A DNA stretch of 64,000 bases from Gammaproteobacteria bacterium (GTDB lineage: Bacteria > Pseudomonadota > Gammaproteobacteria > UBA4575). Location: the NCBI GenBank assembly GCA_011523795.1, contig WTFY01000002.1, forward strand, positions 124,001-188,000. Reading direction: 5' to 3'. The position numbers and the translations under genes were made by a program. Positions 48,334 to 56,825 of the stretch are shown piece after piece (position 1 is the first letter of the stretch; the number at the start of each line of letters is the position of its first letter). Under the pieces are notes generated by a model, which saw only the letters and a program-made list of their open reading frames with translations, made no database searches and was not told the origin of the DNA.

Positions 48334-48365
48334 GTATATGATCTGCAGTCGTGCAGATCATATAC
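48334..48365. repeat. Perfect 14-bp inverted repeat upstream of rnc
   Basis: The arms GTATATGATCTGCA (48334-48347) and TGCAGATCATATAC (48352-48365) are perfect complements with a GTCG spacer. No T-run follows, so it is not an intrinsic terminator. It lies 94 bp before the rnc start in a 209-bp gap. A smaller stem, CCCGGC/GCCGGG (48257-48276), sits just after lepB. Confidence 0.85.
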
Positions 48366-48459
48366 GCTTTGCAGCAAAACCAGCCACAGCCATGCAGGGC
48401 AATGCCCGTTCGGGCCATAGCCATGTTCAGTATCCTCCAGAAGACTGACAGAAAGTAGA

Positions 48460-49128
48460 TTGAGCTTTGGAGACCTTCTAGACGAGACCTTTCAGGACTC
48501 GGAATATTACCGGCAGGCTCTCACCCACCGAAGCGCCGGAGCCGACAACAACGAAAGGCTGGAGTATCTCGGTGATTCACTGCTGGGATTCTTCATCACG
48601 GAGTGGCTGTTCCACCGGTATCCTTGGCATTCCGAGGGGGATCTCACACAGCTTCGTGCCTACCTTGTAAGGGGAGAGACGCTGGCAGCGATTGCCCGCG
48701 AACTCGACCTTGGGAAGTACCTTTTGCTGGGCGCGGGGGAGCTGAAGACAGGTGGAGCACAGCGTGTCTCAATCTTGGCGGATGCCGTGGAAGCGCTGAT
48801 CGGTGCAATGTACCTGTCTGCAGGACTGGACCAGGCCAGGAAGCTGGTGATGGGCCTGTACCGGACCAGGCTTGAATCGATTCCGGCACTGGACCAGCTC
48901 AGGGATGCCAAGACCAAGCTGCAGGAACTGCTGCAGTCCAAGGGCATGAACCTGCCCCGGTATGTCTTGCAGAAGCAGTCCAGGAAATCTGGCCACGACC
49001 TGTTCACGATCGAGTGTGTAGTCGAGGGTTGCAAGGAAAAGTTTATCGTTACGGGCAAGAGCCGTCGCAGTGCCGAACAGGATGCGGCCGAGCTGGCCTA
49101 TGTGTACATGTCCGGTCTGGACATTTGA
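48460..49128 (+). CDS. rnc: Ribonuclease III
   Basis: A 222-residue double-strand RNA endonuclease. The catalytic signature NERLEYLGDSLLGFF (residues 27-41) and the second acidic cluster SILADAVEALIGAMYL (about 104-119, with the metal-binding Asp and Glu) are intact. A dsRBD (KTKLQELLQSKG to the C-terminus) follows. The start is TTG 48460, with GAAAG upstream; no nearby ATG preserves the N-terminal helix. era starts 10 bp after its stop. A strong inverted repeat upstream is a candidate site for autoregulation. Confidence 0.95.
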   Translation: MSFGDLLDETFQDSEYYRQALTHRSAGADNNERLEYLGDSLLGFFITEWLFHRYPWHSEGDLTQLRAYLVRGETLAAIARELDLGKYLLLGAGELKTGGAQRVSILADAVEALIGAMYLSAGLDQARKLVMGLYRTRLESIPALDQLRDAKTKLQELLQSKGMNLPRYVLQKQSRKSGHDLFTIECVVEGCKEKFIVTGKSRRSAEQDAAELAYVYMSGLDI

Positions 49129-49137
49129 GGGCTTGGC

Positions 49138-50022
49138 ATGTCTGACGATCCGAAGTGTGGTTTCGTGAGCATCGTCGGTCGCGCCAATGTGGGCAAGTCG
49201 ACATTGTTCAACAAGCTGCTGGGCGACCAGTTGTCGGTGGCCACGTACAAGCCACACACCACGCGGCACAACATAAGGGGTATCCTGACACTGGAACGGT
49301 GCCAGCTGGTCCTGATAGATACCCCGGGGATACAACTGGGAAACCGCAGGCTGATGAACAGGGTACTGCTCAGCAATGCTTTGTCCTCGTTGCAGGAAGT
49401 GGACGTGATCCTGATGCTGGTCGAGCCGGACACCTGGAACCACGAAGATGAATACCTGCTTGGGCATGTCCGCCAGGCACAAAGGCCGGTCGTGCTGATG
49501 ATCAACAAGGTGGACAGGGTCAGGAACAAGTCTACGCTCCTGCCGTTGATCGACAGGCTGAAGTCACAACACGCCTTCAGCAGTATCGTTCCTTTTTCCG
49601 CCCTGTACGACCGGGAGGTGACCGGGCTGGTAGAGGAGTTGTGCGCCTTTTGCCCGGTCTCGGATTTCCTGTTTCCTGCCGATATGAAGTGGGACCGGGA
49701 TGACCGTTTCGTCATCTCGGAAGTGGTGCGCGCAGCAGCGATGACGCTGCTGCAAAAAGAATTGCCCTATGCCCTGTACACGGAGGTTGAGCAGCTTGAA
49801 TTCCAGGACAAGCTGGTTACGGCCACGGTCATCCTGTGGGTTGAGAAGGACAGTCAGAAACCTATTGTGATCGGGAGAAGGGGGTCAAAACTGAAGGAGA
49901 TCGGTGAACATGCACGCCTGAGGCTCGAACGGGTCTTCAACAGGAAAGTCATGTTGCGCACATGGGTCAAGGTGAACAAGAACTGGCAGGACCAGCAGGG
50001 AATCGTATCCCAGTTCAGGTGA
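49138..50022 (+). CDS. era: GTPase Era
   Basis: A 294-residue GTPase needed for 16S rRNA maturation. G1 is GRANVGKSTLFNKL (about residues 14-27), G2 TTRHNIRGI, G3 DTPGIQ and G4 INKVDR. The C-terminal KH domain has PIVIGRRGSKLKEIG. Follows rnc by 10 bp and precedes recO by 23 bp, the classical rnc-era-recO order. Confidence 0.96.
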   Translation: MSDDPKCGFVSIVGRANVGKSTLFNKLLGDQLSVATYKPHTTRHNIRGILTLERCQLVLIDTPGIQLGNRRLMNRVLLSNALSSLQEVDVILMLVEPDTWNHEDEYLLGHVRQAQRPVVLMINKVDRVRNKSTLLPLIDRLKSQHAFSSIVPFSALYDREVTGLVEELCAFCPVSDFLFPADMKWDRDDRFVISEVVRAAAMTLLQKELPYALYTEVEQLEFQDKLVTATVILWVEKDSQKPIVIGRRGSKLKEIGEHARLRLERVFNRKVMLRTWVKVNKNWQDQQGIVSQFR

Positions 50023-50044
50023 AGGCAAGCGGGCGGAATCGAGA

Positions 50045-50749
50045 GTGAAAGTGCTGTTGCAACCAGCCTACTGCATGCACGCGAGGCCTTTTCGCGAATC
50101 GAGCCATATTGCCGAAATGCTGACACCCGAATACGGACTGGTATCCTGTGTGCACAGGGGTTCGAGAAGGCGCGCCGGTTCTGCAAAATTGCTGTTCACG
50201 CCCATGCTGATTTCCTGGAGTGGGCGCGGTGAGCTGTATACCCTGACACATGCCGAGGCGGATGGCCATTCGCACATTGTCTCGCCGGATGCCTGTATCG
50301 TCGGCATGTATCTGAACGAGCTGGTCTTGAGGCTGATTCCTAAATCCAGTCCGAGCAGAGAGATTTTCGACCTGTACAGGAGTGTCGTGACCGCACTCGG
50401 CGACAGCATGCAAAGACGTGCTAAGCTGTTGCGCCTTTTTGAGGTCGAGTTGCTCGAACTGACCGGGCACGGGCTTTTCCTGGACAAGGAAGCGGACCAT
50501 GAGACCGAGATACAGTGTGAAGGACTCTATCAGTATGATGTGGATGCAGGTGCCGTCCGGGTACATCGCGCAAGCAGTGCATGGAATGTGGTCAGTGGGG
50601 CGGCACTGATTGCACTGCGGTCTCCCTTGGCCATGGATCCGGCCTGCCTCGACGAGACGAAAAGGTTCATGCGCGGTGTGTTGAGTTGTCACGTGGGAAG
50701 CCGGCCCTTGCGGAGCCGGGAAATACTGCAATTCATGCAGGCGCCCTGA
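50045..50749 (+). CDS. recO: DNA repair protein RecO
   Basis: A 234-residue RecO. The N-terminal OB-fold begins VLLQPAYCMHARPFRESSHIAEMLTPEYG, followed by the helical domain ELVLRLIPKSSPSREIFDLYRSV. It loads RecA on SSB-coated gaps together with RecR. No zinc-binding cysteines, as in gammaproteobacterial RecO. GTG start; SD GAGAG. Confidence 0.93.
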   Translation: MKVLLQPAYCMHARPFRESSHIAEMLTPEYGLVSCVHRGSRRRAGSAKLLFTPMLISWSGRGELYTLTHAEADGHSHIVSPDACIVGMYLNELVLRLIPKSSPSREIFDLYRSVVTALGDSMQRRAKLLRLFEVELLELTGHGLFLDKEADHETEIQCEGLYQYDVDAGAVRVHRASSAWNVVSGAALIALRSPLAMDPACLDETKRFMRGVLSCHVGSRPLRSREILQFMQAP

Positions 50750-50782
50750 GCGGGTGAAATCTGAACAGGCTTGGAGTCTACA

Positions 50783-51517
50783 ATGAATGCTGAATCCGGA
50801 ATACGACTGGGTGTGAACCTTGATCATGTCCTGACGATCCGCCAGGCGCGGGGTACGGACTATCCTGACTTCGAACAGGCGATAGCAGCAGTTGAACGTG
50901 CCGGTGCGGACGGTATCACGATGCACTTGCGCGAAGACCGCCGCCACGTCCAGGATGAAGATGTATATCTTGCAAGGCGCGTGATCCGGACCAGCATGAA
51001 CCTTGAGATGGCAGCTACCGACGAGATGCGTGACATCGCCCTGGAAGTAAGGCCCCAGAACTGTTGCATCGTGCCTGAAAAGCGGATGGAATTGACCACG
51101 GAAGGTGGTCTCGATGTGATTGCGCACCAGGCGAGAATCAGCGATCTTGTCGCTGCACTGAAAGATGCCGGCATCGCCGTGTCTCTCTTTATAGAGCCTG
51201 ACGAGAAGGTCGTCGATGCCGCGGCCCGCTCCGGTGCCGCGGTGATCGAACTGCATACGGGGGTGTATGCCGAAGCCCGGGGTGAGGCACAGGGAAGGGA
51301 GCTTGACAGGATCCGCGCGGCGGCCCGGCATGCGGCTTCGCTGGGCCTGGTCGTGAATGCAGGGCACGGGCTGCACTGTGGTAATGTGCTGTCGATAGCC
51401 AGGGTCGAAAACATGCACGAACTGAACATCGGCCACTCGATCGTTGCCGATGGACTGTTCGTGGGTCTGGAGGAAGCGACAAGAAGAATGAAAGCTGCCA
51501 TGCATGCGGAAATCTGA
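50783..51517 (+). CDS. pdxJ: Pyridoxine 5'-phosphate synthase
   Basis: A 244-residue TIM barrel that condenses 3-amino-2-oxopropyl phosphate with deoxyxylulose phosphate. LGVNLDHVLTIRQARGT (residues 8-24), GITMHLREDRRHVQDEDV (about 43-60) and the NAGHGLHCGN phosphate-binding loop near 193 are diagnostic. ATG 50783 has GGAG at suitable distance; a TTG 12 bp upstream is less likely. acpS begins one base after its stop. Confidence 0.95.
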   Translation: MNAESGIRLGVNLDHVLTIRQARGTDYPDFEQAIAAVERAGADGITMHLREDRRHVQDEDVYLARRVIRTSMNLEMAATDEMRDIALEVRPQNCCIVPEKRMELTTEGGLDVIAHQARISDLVAALKDAGIAVSLFIEPDEKVVDAAARSGAAVIELHTGVYAEARGEAQGRELDRIRAAARHAASLGLVVNAGHGLHCGNVLSIARVENMHELNIGHSIVADGLFVGLEEATRRMKAAMHAEI

Positions 51518-51518
51518 T

Positions 51519-51905
51519 ATGCAGTTGATTGGTGCAGGCGTGGATATCGTGGACAATCGGCGTATACACAGGATCTACAGCCGCTATTCGCGGGCATTTT
51601 CGAGTAGAATCCTGCATGTTGACGAACTGGCTGAGTTTTCTGGAAAACGTGACAAGACAAGGTACCTGGCGAGCCGTTTTTCGGTCAAGGAGGCCATTGC
51701 CAAGGCATTCGGAACAGGTCTTCGGGGCCAGATGTCTTGGGGAAACATATGCGTTACCTCAGACTCCCTTGGCAGGCCTGTGGCCAGATTTGAAACTCCC
51801 TTGCTGGCCCAGGTCGGCATGGATGAACTGGAAGTGGCGGTAAGCATTTCCCATGAGAAACACTATACGATCGCCTATGCGATCGCTTTTGGAAAGCATG
51901 TATGA
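51519..51905 (+). CDS. acpS: Holo-[acyl carrier protein] synthase
   Basis: A 128-residue AcpS that transfers 4'-phosphopantetheine from CoA to carrier proteins. GAGVDIVDNRRI (with the metal-binding Asp) and RFSVKEAIAKAFGTG (with the second metal-binding Glu and the CoA lysine) are the two family motifs. Start ATG 51519 matches MQLIGAGVDIV; an upstream ATG 51504 would overlap pdxJ by 14 bp. The stop overlaps the cysM start by 4 bp. It could modify the orphan ACP at 16.4 kb as well as fatty-acid ACP. Confidence 0.93.
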   Translation: MQLIGAGVDIVDNRRIHRIYSRYSRAFSSRILHVDELAEFSGKRDKTRYLASRFSVKEAIAKAFGTGLRGQMSWGNICVTSDSLGRPVARFETPLLAQVGMDELEVAVSISHEKHYTIAYAIAFGKHV

Positions 51906-52795
51906 GCATACCCACCATTGAACATTTCGTTGGCAACACGCCGCTGGTACGTCTGCAACGACTGCCCGGTTCCACTTCGAACCTGGTGCTAGGCAAGCTT
52001 GAAGGCAACAATCCGGCAGGCTCCGTAAAAGACAGGCCGGCCCTGAGCATGATCGTCGAAGCAGAACGGCGTGGTGAAATCCATCCAGGGGACTGCCTGA
52101 TAGAGGCCACCAGCGGCAATACCGGGATTGCCCTTGCAATGGTGGCAGCGATGAAGGGATACCGGATGCAGCTGATCATGCCTGAGAACATGAGCCTGGA
52201 ACGTCGCGCGTCCATGCAGGCCTTCGGGGCCGAACTGATCCTGGTGACAGTGGAAGAAGGCATGGAAGGGGCGCGAGATCTGGCCCTGAAGATGCAGGAG
52301 AAAGGAAAGGGCAAGGTGCTCGACCAGTTTGCAAATCCGGACAATCCGCTTTCCCACTACCGCAGCACCGGTCCCGAGATCTGGCGTGACACCGGGGGAC
52401 GAATTACACACTTCGTGAGTTCCATGGGCACGACCGGAACCATCATGGGTACCTCGAGGTACCTGAAAGAAATGAATCCCGGAATCCAGATCATCGGCGT
52501 GGAGCCTTCCGAGGGATCCAAAATCGCCGGGATCCGAAAATGGCCCGAGGCCTATATCCCTGAAATATTCGATGCAAGGGCAGTGAACCGGATGATCGAG
52601 GTGACACAGCAGGAGGCGGAGGACATGATGAGGAGGCTGGGCAGGGAAGAAGGCATATTCTGCGGGGTTTCGTCCGGCGGAGCGGTCGCCGCCGCTCTCA
52701 GGATTTCCGGGGAAGTGCAGGATGCAGTGATTGTCACGATTGTTTGCGACCGCGGCGACCGCTATCTGTCCACGGGCCTGTTTTCTGCCGAATAG
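51902..52795 (+). CDS. cysM: Cysteine synthase B
   Basis: A 297-residue PLP beta-replacement enzyme that makes cysteine from O-acetylserine and sulfide or thiosulfate. The PLP lysine is in NNPAGSVKDRPAL and the substrate loop in EATSGNTGIALAMVAA; VSSMGTTGTIMG and CGVSSGGAVAAAL are also conserved. RRASMQAFGAELILV favours CysM over CysK. It is tightly linked to acpS and precedes the exonuclease gene by 16 bp. Confidence 0.93.
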   Translation: MSIPTIEHFVGNTPLVRLQRLPGSTSNLVLGKLEGNNPAGSVKDRPALSMIVEAERRGEIHPGDCLIEATSGNTGIALAMVAAMKGYRMQLIMPENMSLERRASMQAFGAELILVTVEEGMEGARDLALKMQEKGKGKVLDQFANPDNPLSHYRSTGPEIWRDTGGRITHFVSSMGTTGTIMGTSRYLKEMNPGIQIIGVEPSEGSKIAGIRKWPEAYIPEIFDARAVNRMIEVTQQEAEDMMRRLGREEGIFCGVSSGGAVAAALRISGEVQDAVIVTIVCDRGDRYLSTGLFSAE

Positions 52796-52810
52796 GGAGC
52801 ATCGTCCTGC

Positions 52811-53578
52811 ATGAATGTATTTGTCTTTGACATCGAGACGGTGCCGGACATTGAGTCCGGCAAGAAAATCCACGATCTTGACGGACTGTCTGACAGGGAT
52901 GTAATCCGGGCGATGGAACAGCTGCGTGTCCAGCAGACAGGGAATACCTTCATGCCGCATTACCTGCAGCGTATCGTGGCCATTTCGGTGGTACTGGAGC
53001 GCGCTGAAACGGTCAAGGTATGGTCCCTTGGCTCTGCAGATTCGGGTGAGAAGGAGTTGCTGGAGCGTTTCTTCGCAGGGCTGGAGCAATTCAACCCGAC
53101 GCTGGTGTCGTGGAACGGGAGCGGGTTCGATCTGCCTGTCATCCAGTTTCGTGCCCTGCTGCACGGCGTGGATGCCCACCATTACTGGCAGACGGGAGAC
53201 GAGGATACCAGCTTTCGCTTCAACAACTATCTCAGCCGCTATCACTGGCGTCATGTTGACCTGATGGACGTGCTGGCCGCTTACCAGCCTCGTGCCTTTG
53301 CAAAGCTGGACCACATTGCGGTGATGCTCGGATTTCCTGGCAAGTATGGCATGGACGGGAGCAACGTGTGTGAGGCATGGCTCGCCGGCGAACAGGAGTC
53401 GATCCGCAACTACTGTGAAACCGATGCACTGAACACCTACCTGGTCTGGCTGTGTTTTGAAAAGATGCGCGGGAAGCTCTCCGAGCGCGGCTACATGAAA
53501 AAGGTCGAGCGGGTCAGGAACTGTCTGGAGCAGGCGGGAAAGCCGCACCTTGACGAGTTTCTACGCCAGTGGACTTAG
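52811..53578 (+). CDS. Predicted 3'-5' exonuclease, PolB-like DEDD family
   Basis: A 255-residue protein related to the proofreading domain of family B DNA polymerases, without a polymerase domain. Exo I is VFDIETVPD (D7, E9), Exo II is LVSWNGSGFDLPVI, and Exo III has CETDALNTYLVW with the final Asp and a nearby Tyr. Such stand-alone proteins are common in sulfur-oxidising and related proteobacteria next to cysM. Its substrate in the cell is not known. The 3' end overlaps dapE by 4 bp in a convergent arrangement. Confidence 0.87.
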   Translation: MNVFVFDIETVPDIESGKKIHDLDGLSDRDVIRAMEQLRVQQTGNTFMPHYLQRIVAISVVLERAETVKVWSLGSADSGEKELLERFFAGLEQFNPTLVSWNGSGFDLPVIQFRALLHGVDAHHYWQTGDEDTSFRFNNYLSRYHWRHVDLMDVLAAYQPRAFAKLDHIAVMLGFPGKYGMDGSNVCEAWLAGEQESIRNYCETDALNTYLVWLCFEKMRGKLSERGYMKKVERVRNCLEQAGKPHLDEFLRQWT

Positions 53579-54702
53579 ACCAGGAGCTCCTGCAGCACCG
53601 CCTCGTAGATCCTTTCCAGCTGTTCGAGCTCCGATATGTCAATGTGCTCGTTCACCTTGTGAATACTTTCATTTACGGGGCCGAGCTCAACGACCTGTGC
53701 GCCGGTCGGTGCAATGAACCTCCCGTCCGACGTGCCGCCGCTCGTGGACAGTTCGGGTTTGAGCAGTACGATGTCCTGTACTGCCTTTTCACAGGCCTGG
53801 ACGAGTCGGCCAGGCCTGCAGTAAAACGGGTTTCCCGAAAGATGCCACTCCACGGCATGGTCCAGCCCGTGGTGGTCAAGAACTTCCCGGACCCGGTCCT
53901 GGATGGTTTCGGAACTGGTTTCCGTTGAAAACCGCACGTTGAAATCGACTTTCAGCGTTCCCGGAATCACGTTCGATGCACCGGTTCCTGCATGGATGTT
54001 GGAAACCTGGAGGCTCGTCGCGGGAAAATGTTCATTGCCGGCATCCCAGTCGATGGAGACCAGCTCGGCAAGTGCGGGCGCGAAATCATGGATCGGGTTG
54101 CGTGCCGCCAGGGGGTAAGCGACGTGGCCCTGTATGCCGGCAATATGCAGCGTAGCGGAAAGCGAGCCGCGCCGGCCGATTTTCAGGGTGTCGCCCGCCG
54201 TTTTTGAGCTGGTTGGTTCGCCCACGATACACCAGTCGATGTGCTCGCCCCGGGCCTGCAGCTGTTCGATGACTTTTGCTGTCCCGTCGATAGCAGGGCC
54301 TTCCTCATCGCTGGTGAGCAGCAGGGCGATTGAACCTGAATGCTCAGGGTGCGTCCGGACAAAGTTTTCACAGGCGACGGTCATGGCTGCAATGCTGGAT
54401 TTCATGTCTGCCGCACCTCGCCCGTACAGGCGACCTTCACGTATTGAAGGTTCGAAGGGTGCGGACGACCAGGATGTATCAGGACCCGGTGGTACGACAT
54501 CGGTATGTCCGGCGAAAACAAGCAGCGGGGCCTGGTCGCCGCGGCGGAGCCAGACGTTGTTCACCTTGCCGGAATTCATGGGTTCCATGCTGAAACCATG
54601 TGGCACAAGTCGCTCACTGATCATCGACTGGCACCCGCAGTCTTCGGGAGTCACCGACGGCCGGGCAATCAGCGCTTTTGCCAGTTCAAGAGTTGCGGAC
54701 AT
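53575..54702 (-). CDS. dapE: Succinyl-diaminopimelate desuccinylase
   Basis: A 375-residue dinuclear zinc hydrolase that releases LL-diaminopimelate from its succinyl form. LVFAGHTDVVPPG (zinc His), GRGAADMKSSIAAM (bridging Asp) and LLLTSDEEGPAIDGT (catalytic Glu) are all intact, and a dimerisation domain follows. ATG 54702 gives the usual N-terminus. It follows dapD and dapC in the same direction, which places three consecutive succinylase-pathway steps in one cluster. Confidence 0.95.
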   Translation of the reverse strand: MSATLELAKALIARPSVTPEDCGCQSMISERLVPHGFSMEPMNSGKVNNVWLRRGDQAPLLVFAGHTDVVPPGPDTSWSSAPFEPSIREGRLYGRGAADMKSSIAAMTVACENFVRTHPEHSGSIALLLTSDEEGPAIDGTAKVIEQLQARGEHIDWCIVGEPTSSKTAGDTLKIGRRGSLSATLHIAGIQGHVAYPLAARNPIHDFAPALAELVSIDWDAGNEHFPATSLQVSNIHAGTGASNVIPGTLKVDFNVRFSTETSSETIQDRVREVLDHHGLDHAVEWHLSGNPFYCRPGRLVQACEKAVQDIVLLKPELSTSGGTSDGRFIAPTGAQVVELGPVNESIHKVNEHIDISELEQLERIYEAVLQELLV

Positions 54703-54767
54703 GGCGAGGGGGAATACGTTTCGCACTGCAGGCCATGACAAACGGGTTGCCGGTCATGTGCCGCACT

Positions 54768-55595
54768 TCAGTCGGCTGCACGCAGCAACTCGTTGATCCC
54801 GACCTTGCTGCGTGTTTTCTCATCGACCTGCTTGACGATAACCGCGCAGTACAGGCTGTAGCGTCCATCCTTGGAAGGGAGGTTGCCCGATACAACGACT
54901 GAGCCGGCCGGGATACGTCCATAGCCGATCTCGCCGGTTTCACGGTTGTAGATGCGGGTACTCTTGCCAATGTAGACTCCCATCGAGATTACCGAGCCTT
55001 TCTCGACGATGACGCCTTCCACTACCTCGGAACGGGCGCCGATGAAGCAGTCATCCTCGATGATCGTCGGTGCGGCCTGCAGGGGCTCGAGCACGCCTCC
55101 GATGCCCACTCCACCTGACAGGTGCACGTTCCTGCCGATCTGTGCGCAGGATCCGACCGTGGCCCATGTGTCCACCATGGTTCCGGAATCCACGTAGGCG
55201 CCAATATTAACGTAGCTGGGCATGAGCACGACATCTGAAGCGATGTAGGCCCCGTGTCTCGCCATTGCCGGCGGCACGATCCGCACACCCTGCTGGCGGA
55301 TTGCAGCATCGTCCATCTTCGAGAACTTGCCCGCGACCTTGTCATAGTATTTTGTGAACCCTGCAGGGCTGATCTGGTTTTCCTGGATACGAAACGAAAG
55401 CAGTACCGCTTTCTTAAGCCATTCGTGCACAACCCAGCGGTCACCCTGCTTTTCGGCCACCCTGAGTGCTCCGCAGTCGAGTTGTCCAAGCGTGTGCATG
55501 ACAGCCTCGCGGGTGTCCGTATCCACTGTAGCGGGGGTGATCCCGGAGCAGTTCTCAAAGGCCCGTTCCACGGTTTCCCGGTAGGTGTTGCTCAT
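54768..55595 (-). CDS. dapD: Tetrahydrodipicolinate N-succinyltransferase
   Basis: A 275-residue left-handed beta-helix enzyme for the first step of the succinylase branch. Hexapeptide repeats run from [17 protein letters not shown] through [33 protein letters not shown]. The C-terminal [18 protein letters not shown] matches the family. GGAGA lies eight bases before ATG 55595, which decides the start. It lies 10 bp from dapC. Confidence 0.96.
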   Translation of the reverse strand: MSNTYRETVERAFENCSGITPATVDTDTREAVMHTLGQLDCGALRVAEKQGDRWVVHEWLKKAVLLSFRIQENQISPAGFTKYYDKVAGKFSKMDDAAIRQQGVRIVPPAMARHGAYIASDVVLMPSYVNIGAYVDSGTMVDTWATVGSCAQIGRNVHLSGGVGIGGVLEPLQAAPTIIEDDCFIGARSEVVEGVIVEKGSVISMGVYIGKSTRIYNRETGEIGYGRIPAGSVVVSGNLPSKDGRYSLYCAVIVKQVDEKTRSKVGINELLRAAD

Positions 55596-55605
55596 GTTTT
55601 CTCCT

Positions 55606-56805
55606 TCAGATGCCAGGTTCCTGCAAAAATTCACGAATCCGGGTCGCAGCATGCAGACATTCCGGTCCGGTTGCAACCAGTGCCAGCCGTACACGTTGAT
55701 GGCCAGGGTTGAATCCGGCCACCGTGCGTGCCAGATAGCTGCCTGGCAGCGTCATGACATTCTTTCTGGCATACAAAAGTCTGGCAAATTCCTGGTCGTC
55801 CATGGGCAGTTTTGGCCACAGGTAGAATCCTGCATCCGGTCGCTTGCACGACAGAATATCGCCCAGGACTTCCAGTACTGTTTCAAACTTTTCCTGGTAC
55901 AGCCTGCGGTTTTGTTCGACGTGGCCCTCGTCCGACCATGCAGTGATGCTGGCCGCCTGTACCGGCATGGGCATGGTGCAGCCGTGATAGGTCCTGTAAC
56001 GGAGGAACTGGCTGATCAGGTACGAGTTGCCTGCCACGAAACCTGAACGCATGCCCGGCACGTTGGAGCGCTTGGAAAGGCTATAGAATGCAAGGCAGTT
56101 CTGGAGCGTGTCGTCCCCGGACCGGAGACAGCTGTGCAGCAACCCCATCGGGGGCCGGCCGGCCGGCGGGTAGATTTCCGAATAGCACTCGTCGGAGGCG
56201 ATCACAAAGCTGTACTTTTTCGAGAACTCGATCAGCTTTTGCAAGGTGGCGTGCGGTGCGATTTCGCCGGTCGGGTTTCCGGGTGTACAGAGATAAACCA
56301 GCTGGCAGCGTCTCCAGGTCTCCTGGTCAAGTTCCCATAGCGCCGGGATATCACCGTCCACCACCTCGCAGTTGTAGTAGACCGGCCGGGCTCCCGCCAG
56401 CAAGGCTGCACCCTCATAGATCTGGTAGAAGGGGTTGGGTATCAGCACTACCGGGTCCAGGGCCGGGTCGACGATGCATTGTGCGCAGGCGAACAGGGCT
56501 TCGCGCGTGCCGTTTACCGGCAGTATGTTGACATGCTCATGAATGACCTGTCCGGGCAGTTCAAACCGTTTGCGCAGCCAGTCCGCACAGCTCTTGCGCA
56601 ACGCCTCGGACCCGTGCGTGGTCGGGTAACGATCGAGTTGTGCAAGATTCCGGGAGTATGCATCCAGGATGTTTCCGGGCGTGGCGTGCCTGGGTTCACC
56701 GACTGCCATGGAAACAGGCTGCAGTGAGCCCTGGTAGGGCTGTGCAACCAGCTCTCTCAGCTTCTCGAAAGGATATGCTTGCAGTTTTTGCAGGTCAGGA
56801 TTCAT
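55606..56805 (-). CDS. dapC: Succinyldiaminopimelate transaminase
   Basis: A 399-residue class I aminotransferase of the DapC type. [11 protein letters not shown] and [15 protein letters not shown] are N-terminal marks; [10 protein letters not shown], the PLP lysine in [17 protein letters not shown] and the substrate Arg in [10 protein letters not shown] are conserved. It transfers an amino group from glutamate to N-succinyl-2-amino-6-ketopimelate. It follows glnD by 20 bp, an association also known from other proteobacteria. Confidence 0.93.
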   Translation of the reverse strand: MNPDLQKLQAYPFEKLRELVAQPYQGSLQPVSMAVGEPRHATPGNILDAYSRNLAQLDRYPTTHGSEALRKSCADWLRKRFELPGQVIHEHVNILPVNGTREALFACAQCIVDPALDPVVLIPNPFYQIYEGAALLAGARPVYYNCEVVDGDIPALWELDQETWRRCQLVYLCTPGNPTGEIAPHATLQKLIEFSKKYSFVIASDECYSEIYPPAGRPPMGLLHSCLRSGDDTLQNCLAFYSLSKRSNVPGMRSGFVAGNSYLISQFLRYRTYHGCTMPMPVQAASITAWSDEGHVEQNRRLYQEKFETVLEVLGDILSCKRPDAGFYLWPKLPMDDQEFARLLYARKNVMTLPGSYLARTVAGFNPGHQRVRLALVATGPECLHAATRIREFLQEPGI

Positions 56806-56825
56806 TTCTGTTCAGGGATCGCGGG

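Noticed and set aside
50015-51556. 513-codon open frame on the minus strand
   Set aside because: Antisense to recO and pdxJ, which are certain; no recognisable motif.
51989-53548. 519-codon open frame on the minus strand
   Set aside because: It is antisense to cysM and the exonuclease gene, both of which have complete catalytic motifs; its translation is His/Gln/Arg-rich with no family pattern.
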